The position numbers were made by a program, and so were the translations under genes. From Protopterus annectens (lineage: Eukaryota; Chordata; Ceratodontiformes; Protopteridae), in assembly GCF_019279795.1 (NCBI RefSeq), contig NC_056733.1, forward strand, positions 1,117,400,682-1,117,464,681: DNA of 64,000 nucleotides, written 5' to 3'. Every line of letters starts with the position of its first letter. Positions within the stretch are counted from its first letter, which is position 1. Shown one piece after another: positions 55,131-64,000 of the stretch. Under the pieces are notes generated by a model, which saw only the letters and a program-made list of their open reading frames with translations, had not been told where the DNA came from and made no database searches.

Positions 55131-57334
55131 ATGTCAGAAAAAGCTAAATCTGGCTTTAAAAGATGTCAGTGTGGGCAGAAAATGTCCATTACTGACAATC
55201 ATGCTTCCTGCGTCTACTGTCTTGGCCCTCTCCATCTTCAAGAGGATTGCTCTATTTGCCATTCCTTTAGCGGGAGGGTCATGACAGATAGGCGCAGGAA
55301 GCTCATAGACAGAGGGTTACTGAAGCCTGCCTTTCAAGAGGCTTTGGACAAGTTGGATCAGGCTTCTAAATCCTCGAAGGGGTCGAAGATGTCGGAGCCC
55401 ATGTCATCGGCTCCGAGTTCATCTTCTAGGATTTGTTCGCCGGTTCCACAGATCTCGGGGCCGAGCGTTGAACATTTATCTTTTCCTGAGCCCCAAATTT
55501 TGGAACCGGTGTCGGAACTGCCACCACCGTCCATTCTTCGGCCGGTGCCATCTTCGGCTCCTTCGACCCGTTCTTCCAGACCTTTATCTGAGACAAATGT
55601 GGATCGTGCCGTGCAGAAACTCATGGAAAACACGGCCCTTTCCAAGTTAATTGTAGTTTCCTCCCAGTTGGTGTCGAAACTAGAAGGCCTCCCCATATCT
55701 CCAATGGGTCCTCCTTCGAGACCCATCCAGATCTCGGAGCCAGGAGAAGATGACCTGATGATAGTGTAGCCCTCGGTGCCGAAATTTTCCATTGCACAAT
55801 CGACACCATTGACTTCGACTCCTTCGGAACCGATAGGGGAGTCGCGGAGCCGACGGTCTCTCCTCGGTTCCGGGATCGAGAGTCGTACTGACCTGTCAGT
55901 ACCGACTCTCCCTCTCGGGTCCTCATTACAGACTGGCTCGGCTCTGTCCTCGGGGTCGGAGCCCACGGCACCTGGGTCTGGGATGCTTCGTGTTCTTCGG
56001 AACTGGGGAGCCCTTGGCCAGGGGTTCGGGGGCCTTTGACCTTATGAGGAAAGTAGTGTCTGCACAGACAACCACATCATCAGGGGAATCTTTTCCTTCC
56101 CCAAAAGGGCCACTTTCTGTTTCTGCTCCCACGATCCATCCCAAGCGTAGAGCCCAATTGCCTCAGCCACTCCCAGAGGGTTCCCCCTGTTCCTTGGAGG
56201 CCTCACCAGAAGCCCCCTCTGATGAGGTCCCGAGGAAACGGTTGTGCAAGAGGAGGCACATAGATTCCCCACAGGAATCTCTAACGTCTGACACCGACTT
56301 GTATGAGGCAGAAGGGTCCCCCAAATCACCCTCGGAGGATGTGTCATTTGCAGACATCCTGGAGATCTTGAAACAGAGGGGTGATTGGCAATCCCTAGCC
56401 CCCACTGAGGACGAGTCGGTGCTGCTGAAGGCTTTTGGGGCTCAACCTTCTACCTCCTGGGTGACTCCACCCTTTGATGAATTAATGGATTTGATTGCTC
56501 GAAGGGCGTGGGAGGCACCTGATACAGTGGAACCAGTCCCTAGGAAACCAAACAAGTTCATCACTGCCCCCCAAGATAAATCTTATCTCACCAAAGGAGT
56601 TCCTGTCGACGCTATGGTGGTGGCGGCAGCCACGAAAAAGGAGATGTCTGAGTCTTACTCATCTGTTCATCCTCCTAATAAGGATTCTAGGACTTTGGAC
56701 AGATATGGGAAGCGCGTTTTTAGTTCAGCGCCTTTTTCCATGCGTTCGCTAAACTATTTGACTCACTTCACACGTTTGCAGAGGGATCTCATCAAGGAGC
56801 TGACAGATACCCTCCAGGGTAACACAGATGCTGCTGTTTCAGAAAAAGTAACAGCACAACTTAACACCCTCACCTCCATAGTAAACTCATCCATGAGGCT
56901 CATCTCGTATGCAGCCGAGGGATCGAGTAGAGCTGCAGCTTCAGCGATCGCTCTTCGAAGACAGTCATGGATGCGGCTGTGCTCCTTTGCGGAAGCCTTC
57001 AAGTCTTCCTTTGCCAATGCCCCTTTTGATGGTGCCACACTTTTCGGGCCCAAGGTTAAGGAGACTCTCACTCGGTGCGAGCAAGAGGGAAAGACTCTGT
57101 CTGCTGTCGGGGGTCTGTTTTTCCGCTCCTACTAGACCGTACCCCAAAGGGCAACGAGGCAGAAAAATGTGGTTCCATAAGAATCAGGGATCTTTCCAGA
57201 CCACACAGAGTGATGCTCCCTCCAGAGGCAGAGGAGGGGGTAGAAATGGAAGACGCCACCCCGGCGGCAGAGGGGGTCCGCATAACCAAGGCGACAGGGA
57301 TTCCGTCCCTGGGAAGCCTTTCCAGCACTCCTGA
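55131..57334 (+). pseudogene. DIRS E ORF1, gag-like protein
   Basis: ATG 55131 gives MSEKAKSGFKRCQCGQKM and a Cys/His cluster (C-x-C ... H-x3-C-x2-CLG ... C-x2-C). A long Ser/Pro-rich region follows, full of TCGG..CCGA codon strings, then DEVPRKRLCKRRHIDSPQES, VSFADILEILKQRGDW, DAMVVAAATKKEMSE and RYGKRVFSSAPFSMRSLNYL. An in-frame TAG (55767-55769) and shifts near 56000 and 57105 break it. The C-terminal tail is Arg/Gly-rich (SRGRGGGRNGRRHPGGRGG) and ends TCC TGA (57332-57334). Confidence 0.8.
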
Positions 57335-59235
57335 AGGGAGGCCCGACTGTCCTTCTCTGGAGGCAGTCGGGGGTCGCTTGGCTTTTTACCCACTGGCCTG
57401 GCTAAACATTACTTCGGATTCTTGGGTAAAAAGCATTATAACCAGAGGATACAAAATCCCCTTCACATCAACGCCACCTCTACAAAGAAAGTTTCCAGAC
57501 GTGCCATCCCATATACGAAAGCTAGCAGCTGTAGAAATTTCAAAGCTGCTCGAAAACAGAGTCATCCAACCAGTCCCGGCGGACCAAAGAGAATTCGGAA
57601 CTTACTCAAGGTTCTTTTTAGTTCCAAAAAAGACAGGGGACTGGAGACCGATCTTAGATCTCAGCCATCTCAACAACTTCGTGAAGAAGGAAAAGTTCCG
57701 GATGGTCACGCTTCAATCGATCCTTCCATTCTTACAGAAGGACGATTGGATGTGCTCTATAGATCTCAAAGATGCGTACTACCACATCAAAATGGCCAGA
57801 CCGTCCAGAGATCACCTGCGCTTCCGGCTGGGAGCCAGTCACTTTCAGTTTCGAGCTCTGCCCTTTGGACTCACCTCAGCCCCCAGTGTATTCACCAAAT
57901 GCATGGCAGTAGTTGCGTCTCACTTAACGACAAGGATTCCAGGTGTTTCCCTATCTGGACGACTGGCTCCTCACCGCCACCACCGAGCGTCGTTTATTGC
58001 AAGCCAGAGACTACACAATCAGCCTTTGTTCCCACTTAGGGATTTCCATAAACTTCAAAAAGTCTTGCTTATCGCCCTCATAGTGTATTTCCTTCATCGG
58101 AGCAGACCTAAATACACGGTCGACACTACTGACGCTCCCTCCAATAAGAGCTTGAACCCTCAAACAGCAGGTTCTTCTTCTTCTGGTCAGCAAGAAAGCC
58201 CCAGCCAAACTGGTGTTAAAAGTGTTGGGACTGATGGCAGCCGCACTAATTGCAGTTCCTATGGGAAGGTTACACATGAGGATCCTACAATGGCTGCTCC
58301 TCGCGCAGTGGTCGTTCCAATACCTACCCCTAGCACACGAGATCAGGATAACAGACTCTTGCAGACGGGACCTCTCATGGTGAGTGCGCGATCAGAACCT
58401 CACTATGGGTCGCCCGTTCGTTCTACCCAGTCCAACAGCCACAATAACCACGGACGCTTCCCTGATAGGGTGGGGGGGCCTTTTTCAGGGAAGAACAGTC
58501 CAAGGAGAATGGTCCAGCATGGAGTACACTCTACATATAAATGTTCTGTAGTTGAGGGCGGTGTACCTGGCGTTGCAACACTTCCAAGCCCTCTTACCTC
58601 TAGGAACAGTAGCAGTTCAGACAGACAACATGTCTGTAGTCTGGCACATAAACAAGCAAGGGGGAACCAGGTCTTACCCGTTAAGCAGAGAGGCTATGAG
58701 AATTTGGCAATGGGCAGAGTCCACGGGTCGCTTTCTGATAGCAACGCACATCCTGGGGTCATCCAACATCATTGCGGACAGGTTGAGCAGAGCCATCCTG
58801 TTACCTCACGAGTGGTCCCTCAATTCACAGATGACAGAAAAGATCTTCCGCAAATGGGGCCAGCCGTGCTGCGATCTGTTTGCTTCCCCATTGAATGCAA
58901 AATGCAGAAGCTACTTTGCCCTTCTACCCCCTCCGGGGGATGTCCCCAGGGACGCACTGATACACGATTGGCCCCCGGGTCTCCTATATGCATTTCCGCC
59001 TACTCCCTTGATTCCCAGATTTCTACAGAAAGTCAGGAATCTGGAAAGGACTATAATACTCATAGCCCCATTCTGGCCTCGTCAAATATGGTTCCCCTTT
59101 CTTCGAGCCCATCAAATAGAGGAACCATGGATTCTGGACCCAGTACCAGATCTACTGACACATTCGTCGGGAGTTCCTCACCCGTCTCTACAGTCCCTCA
59201 AACTAGCAGCTTGGCTGCTCCACTTCCCTGCCTAG
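57225..59235 (+). pseudogene. DIRS E ORF2: RT, RNase H and putative methyltransferase domain
   Basis: GGRLAFYPLAWLNI, FFLVPKKTGDWRPILDL, DLKDAYYHIKMARPSRDHLR, ALPFGLTSAPSVFTKCM, then a shift near 57925 and FPYLDDWLL in the next frame. RNase H shows TTDASL.GWG, VQTDNMSVVWHINKQGG and ADRLSR. The last domain has CCDLFASPLN, YAFPPTPL and IAPFWPRQIW. It ends at 59235, where the recombinase starts. The start is in the +1 phase relative to gag. Confidence 0.84.
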
Positions 59236-60250
59236 CCAGGTCTCATCTACTCCCCCCAGCAGTTCAACACATTCTGGTTGCTTCTCATAAAGCTTCCACT
59301 ACTAAACTCTATACGAGTAAGTGGAAACGCTTTGTATATTGGGCATCTAGCCAAAACTTAGACCCCTTGGTAGCGCCTCTACATAAAATTTTAGAATTCT
59401 TATCCATCCTTTTTCACGAAGGAGCTTCTACTTCCACGCTAAGAGTACAGTTGGCGGCCATATCAAACTTCCATATTGGTGAGGAAGGTTCTCCCATTAT
59501 GTCTCACAGACTTTGTAAGGCCTTTATGAAAGGAACCTTCCATCTTAGACCGCCTGTCAGAAAACCTTTCTTTCTATGGAGCTGTCGCAACTCATGTTGC
59601 CACCTTTTGAACCTGCTTCGTCATGTCTCTTAAAGTTCTTATTGTGGAAGACGCTGTTTCTCGTCGCCGTGACCTCAGCTCGTAGAGTATCAGAGTTGCA
59701 AACATTATCGGTCAGACCACCTTACTTGATATTCCATCCAGACAGGGTCTCTTTCTGTACAAATCCATCTTTCCTTCCAAAAGTATGCTCAGTTACGAAT
59801 ATTAACCAGTTTATAGAACTCCCTACCTTTTTCAAAAACCATACTAACAAACTGGAGTATATGTTGCACAAGTTGGATGTTCACAGGCAATTCAAATTTT
59901 ATTTGGATAGGACCAAAGCTTACAGGAAAACGGATCAGCTCTTCGTCGCATTTGCAGACAATAAAAAGGGCATGGCAATTACTAAACGTACACTATCTAA
60001 ATGGCTTGCTGACTGTATAACATTTGTATACTCTAAATCAAAGCAATCCTTACCCACCAAACCTAAGGCCTATTCTACCAGATCTGTCTCCACTTCCTTA
60101 GCTCATACAGCTCGTTTGCCTTTGGACACTATTTGTGCAGCAGCCACGTGGTCTAAACCACATACTTTCATCACTCATTATAGAGTGGACAAAGTCTCCA
60201 AGGATAGGACATCATTTGGTTCCACTATGCTTAGGAACGTTCTTCCATGA
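59236..60250 (+). pseudogene. DIRS E ORF3, tyrosine recombinase (one frameshift)
   Basis: SHKASTTKLYTSKWKRFVYW, SILFHEGASTSTLRVQLAAI, a shift near 59570, then LPPFEPA, TSARRVSELQTL, DVHRQFKFYLDRTK and AATWSKPHTFITHY. The H-x-x-R box reads YSTR, with Tyr replacing His. The C-terminus ends RNVLP at 60250. Confidence 0.84.
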
Positions 60251-60281
60251 GTCACTCGGGGTGACAGAGCTAGGGACGCTA

Positions 60282-60388
60282 CCCGTGTGTAAGAACAAAC
60301 AGCGAGATTGAACACTCTTACATAAAGATGTTATGTCCTTACCATAACGTTCCATGTAGAGTGTTCATCTCACCTTTGTTCTTACATT
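60282..60388 (+). repeat. Internal complementary region of DIRS E
   Basis: 60282-60324 is the reverse complement of the left end (including the part now at 49039-49065) and 60325-60388 of the right end. It records the sequence before D inserted. Confidence 0.85.
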
Positions 60389-60600
60389 CCCTCCCTTCCC
60401 CCCCACGTGTTTGGAAGAACTGGTAGGATTAGAGTCTGATCGACGTGTCTTGACCCCTTCCGGGGTATATGGTCCCGTGTATCATGGGATATATGCTTAG
60501 ACCATTAGTTATTGCTATGGTGAGAGAGTGTCTCTGAATGGCTGAAGAGAGTGTATACTTCTAGCACTGGAGGTGTTGGATCTTTTGGTCTGGTTTGTTT

Positions 60601-60785
60601 GCAAACTAGATCTGAGTAATGGCAGGGAGGATCGTGGGATATGGGCTGGTCTCGAGCTTCTCTGAGATTCAGAGCTTTGCAATTCGGCCGACTCGGAGCC
60701 GAGGATCGGCTCCGAACCCATGTGTAAGAACAAAGGCGAGATGAACACTCTACATGGAACATTATGGTAAGGACATAACTTCTTT
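60601..60785 (-). repeat. Right inverted terminal repeat of DIRS E
   Basis: Inverted copy of 54647-54776 plus an outer extension (GAGATGAACACTCTACATGG ... GGACATAAC). Confidence 0.88.
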
Positions 60786-61870
60786 TTAGTCACCGCCTCC
60801 AAAACTTCCTCCCTGGATAAACACTCAATTTATAATCACCAGCAAAAATAATACTTCCCTAGAAGTAGTCTCTGACACTAAACTACTAGGAGTACTCGTA
60901 GATGATCAACTAAAATTCGACAAACTTTTACAAGTAAATATCAAAAAACCCCACAAAAAACTTGGTATGCTATACCGCCATAATCGTTATATCTCTCCTT
61001 CCACTAGGCTCATACTAGCCAATACTTATCTCATCCCATCCCTCCTACATGGTGCATCTATCCTTGCCAACCTGCAATCCTCCCTCAAAACAAAACTCTC
61101 CTCTTGTGATAACAAGATATCAAAATTTGCAGCAGGTCACAGAGCCATTTCTCACCATTGTAATTCTCCTCACTTGCTAAACTGGCTTGAGCTACCTAAC
61201 CTCCTCACTTATACCCAACTCATCCAAGCACACACACTCATTTACAACCCCTCTCTTTGTCCCTCCCTAGCCACTACCATTGAAATGTATGAACCAGAAC
61301 GACTTCTAAAATCTAATTCCCAAAAACAAATTAAATTGCACAAACCCACACTTCCAGCTGGGAATCACCTAATCTCCTTCTCTCTTGCATGCCTCTGGAA
61401 TTCTCTACCATCACCTATCCGCATCACCAGCAGTATCTCCTCATTTAAAACCTTGTTGCACTTGCACCTAACTTCACAATGGAAGTGCTGCTGTTTCCAT
61501 CCCACGTAATCCTTCTAATACCACTTCCTACCCTCCCAGAACTAAATACGCCATCACTGCCTCCTATAATTCCACAGCTCTATTGAACTATTCGACCAAC
61601 TTTTTAAGTTACCCTATACTGCTACTTTTGTATAAAAAAAGTATCTTTTTATTGCTGTTTTACAAACTGTACTGATGTAATCTATCATTGTTAACTTTTT
61701 TTTATTATATTTACTTTGTATTCCTTTGAGATAATCTGTAATGTAAATGTGCAATGTGCACTATGTATTTGTATTTTTCTGGAGCTTTTCTCCCCAAGGC
61801 TCCATTGAAAATGGGCTCCTTGTGGCCCAATTGGACTATCCTGGCAAACAAACTTCAAATAAAATAAATA
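60786..61870 (+). pseudogene. LINE-2, C-terminal RT region and 3' UTR
   Basis: LPPWINTQFIITSKNN, DTKLLGVLVDDQLKFDK, YLIPSLLHGASILANLQSSL and CLWNSLPSPIR are typical of the thumb/C-terminal region of L2/CR1-type ORF2, ending at 61509. The 3' UTR has GGAGCTTTTCTCCCCAAGGC, TGTGGCCCAATTGGACTATC and a terminal AATAAAATAAATA. The fragment continues the RT cut at 49038. Confidence 0.75.
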
Positions 61871-62129
61871 CAGACTGCATGTGGAACTTTCCAATTACAT
61901 ATAGTTGTAGGTGGTGATAATAATAGATTCATTATTTGTGACAACTTTAAGACATTTATGGATTCCTCAGACTTGTCGGTTAAAGTGGGTCCCACTTAGA
62001 TTCTTTGGAGGGAAAAAGACAGTAATCTTAAAATAACTTGCTGGAAAATGATGGTAAAATGAGTAAAATTGCTGGTAGGAGTTCATTAGATGCAGGGCTG
62101 TACTGCTGCCATTTCAATAAGTGGTGTAA
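61871..62129. other. Unassigned stretch
   Basis: No feature recognised. Confidence 0.4.
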
Positions 62130-62221
62130 TTTATTTATTTATTTTATTTAACATTTGTTTACCGAGAGGTCCGGCTGGGCTAATAGGCCAATTTCAGAGG
62201 AGGCCCTGGGAGGAAAGCTCC
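62130..62221 (-). mobile_element. Antisense LINE-2-type 3' tail
   Basis: Its reverse complement (GGAGCTTTCCTCCCAGGGCC ... GGTAAACAAATG, AATAAAATAAATAAATAAA) aligns with the LINE-2 tail at 61785-61870. Only about 92 bp are present, so it is a severely truncated LINE or a SINE that shares the tail. Confidence 0.6.
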
Positions 62222-62532
62222 ATGTACAAGTGCAAAGTAACAACATGGTACTATTTGTTGAAATTACATAAGTATGTCAGAAACCTGGTTTACATCCCTT
62301 GTGCTATCTGCATTCCACCTGTTTTACACCCCTTGTGCTATCTCCCTCCCCCAATACAAAGTCTATATTAGAATCCTGCTGAGCATGGAGCCATCTTTAA
62401 ATTTCTAGTCTCCCACCAGGACACAAGTGCTCCTCAGCAATTACATTCTGCTTGCCGGTAAGCCATTAGACCTCAGGAATTTGTTTTAAAAGTGTTCAGA
62501 TTTGTAAAGTAATACTTACTGTTTCGTTTGTC
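62222..62532. other. Unassigned stretch
   Basis: No feature recognised between the antisense tail and LINE-3. Confidence 0.4.
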
Positions 62533-62534
62533 TT

Positions 62535-64000
62535 GGTTGGCTCTGCCCCACTCCGTTCACCCTTACTAACGCTCAGGCTCTCTCCGCTCCCCTGCCCTGC
62601 CCCTATTCTCTCCCACCCCAGCTACCTCTACATTTATAGTAATCACAGCCACACCCACAGCTCACCCTCACATCACCTCCACCAATCACAGCTCCTCAAG
62701 TCGTATCGCATTATACCACACCAACTTGCTCCACACAAAATACTCCCAATCACTCTCATTCCCACTAGGCATTTTTTACATCACCCACACTACTTCCCCA
62801 TCCACATATAGTGCAACCCTATAATTCCTATTCAGACCCCCCACCTAGAAACAACTTAAACTTTATAACCATGACTATCACGCAACTAAGTCTAGTCTGT
62901 CTTCTCATAATTCTTTACAACACCACAAGTTATCACTCTAGCAATATCCCTAAACTTAGTAGCACAACACTGCATTATGCACTCTCGTATACAGACACCA
63001 CACATTATAATAATATCTGCCCACAGTTATTCAAGAACTACATAACGGACTAATTCAGGACTAAACACATATGCTTTCATTCCTACTCCAAAAAAGCACA
63101 ATACTTTCTCACACTCCTCACCAAACTCCAACATCTGTATAACCATTTTAACTCCAGGCTCACCATAAGTGGGGATATCCACCCCAAAGCAGGCCCAAAT
63201 CCATCCTGTCCAACTCAAACTGCTCCAACACAAATGTCAGAACATAACACCCCCACTTTCTTTATCCCTGGGCAAATCAACAACAGCAGCAAAACCAACC
63301 ATCTTTTAATGCTAAATATTAATATTAGAAGTATCAAAAATAAAATACCTGAACTCCAGGCCACAATAGCACACTACTCCCCAGACATAGTTGCTTTAAC
63401 AGAAACCTGGCTAAATGAAAACATAGCTAACTCAGATGTTCTCCCTACCGGCTACAGTATCATTAGACAAGACAGACCACTTCGTAAAGGGGGTGGAACT
63501 GCCTTACTGTACAAGTCAAACTTAACTGTCCGTCAGTTACCAAACTCCTACCCCTCCCTCAATAATTGGGACATACTTATCTCACAACTTCAACTTCACC
63601 CTAAAAAGGTCATCACCACAGTTGTGATCTATATTCCACCTGGTAATACACCTGCTAGCCTTGAAGACTTCTTATCCTGGTGTTCTTCCACATACTCACA
63701 AGAAACCCTTATTCTGGGGGACTTCAACCTAGATTGGTTCACCTGTATATCAGAACCACCAAGTAATCTAATAAATCTCCATGGCTACCAGCAGCTAGTC
63801 CAAATTCCAACTAGATGTGATAAAAAATCTAAAAGGGAATCCATCCTTGACTGGGTCCTAACTAACAACCCCACATTGTACCCTCACACAGGCAGTCTCC
63901 CAGACACCTTAAGTGACCACAACATAATATATATTATACGTAGTAGAACAAGCATATGCAAAACCAGTAACTATATATCCACTAGAAACACAAAAAAATT
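62535..64000 (+). mobile_element. LINE-3: 5' region and endonuclease of an L2/CR1-type LINE
   Basis: A C-rich, pyrimidine-biased leader (62535-62860) precedes an ORF2. From 63054 to the window edge the frame is open: ISGDIHPKAGP, LNINIRSIKN, ALTETWLNE (catalytic Glu), RKGGGTALLYKS, VVIYIPPGNTP, LILGDFNLDWF (Asp/Asn), ILDWVLTN and SDHN (Asp/His). All endonuclease active-site motifs are intact. One TAA at 63051-63053 separates it from an in-phase upstream frame (62811-63050), so either translation starts later or that stop is the only visible lesion. Confidence 0.78.

Larger units (their letters stand above)
49039..60785 (+). mobile_element. DIRS-like retrotransposon E (second family), interrupted by copy D
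   Basis: The left tip (49039-49065) and the rest (54647-60785) are separated by copy D. The tip reads ATGTAAGAGTGTTCAATC, and the internal complementary region of E preserves the matching uninterrupted sequence. Gag, RT-RNase H, recombinase, internal complementary region and long terminal repeats are present. Protein motifs are clearly diverged from A-D but collinear. It lies inside LINE-2 RT. Confidence 0.85.

Noticed and set aside
55358..55966. 202-codon minus-strand frame in DIRS E gag
   Set aside because: Shadow of the Ser/Pro-rich gag frame and its palindromic TCGG..CCGA codons; no similarity to any family.
62533..62811. LINE-3 ORF1 candidate (Ser/His/Pro-rich)
   Set aside because: The composition follows the C-rich leader and there is no coiled coil, zinc knuckle or RRM motif.

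Overview
This window is eukaryotic, almost certainly vertebrate, and consists almost entirely of interspersed repeats. I see no host gene, tRNA, rRNA or bacterial feature. The mix is DIRS-like tyrosine-recombinase retrotransposons, CR1/L2-type and L1-type LINEs, tRNA-derived SINEs, Penelope-like fragments and long (TG)n/(TA)n microsatellites. That suggests a large, repeat-bloated genome. One SINE family closely resembles repeats I know from fish, so a lungfish, another non-teleost fish or an amphibian is the best guess (inference).

Layout. 1-7005: a CR1-like LINE ('LINE-1') split by DIRS copy A (94-5708). 7006-11940: an L1-like LINE on the minus strand carrying two SINE insertions, one beside a 43-bp-arm hairpin. 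12345-15655: an old, heavily decayed DIRS copy F. 16500-16860: a recombinase relic H. 19627-25207: DIRS copy B. 27353-33670: a CR1 3' end, then DIRS copy G of a second family. G is itself broken by an antisense CR1 copy and by a Penelope-type ORF1 segment, and ends in RNase H. 35129-35422: a miniature DIRS derivative made only of inverted ends. 35619-36200: an L1 3' end. 37711-38056: a SINE. 40165-40760: Penelope remnants with a hammerhead-like motif. 40985-61870: an L2/CR1-type LINE ('LINE-2') broken by DIRS C (41170-46783) and DIRS E (49039-60785). E is itself broken by DIRS D (49066-54646) inside its left terminal repeat. 62535-64000: the 5' part of another LINE ('LINE-3') running off the window.

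How the DIRS genes fit together. Copies A-D (about 5.6 kb, one family) and E share one plan: left inverted terminal repeat (TATA box and initiator visible in A-D), ORF1 (gag-like, N-terminal Cys/His cluster, basic C-terminus), ORF2 (reverse transcriptase, RNase H, then a domain where DIRS elements carry a methyltransferase), ORF3 (tyrosine recombinase), an internal complementary region, and a longer right inverted repeat. ORF2 lies in the +1 phase relative to gag. ORF3 is in the same phase as gag, and that phase stays open behind the gag TGA stop through essentially all of ORF2, which makes ORF2 an overprinted gene. Excising A and C in silico restores the host LINE reading frames exactly, so these insertions made no target duplication; all four target junctions read G|TT. 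No DIRS copy is fully intact; C has the only complete recombinase.
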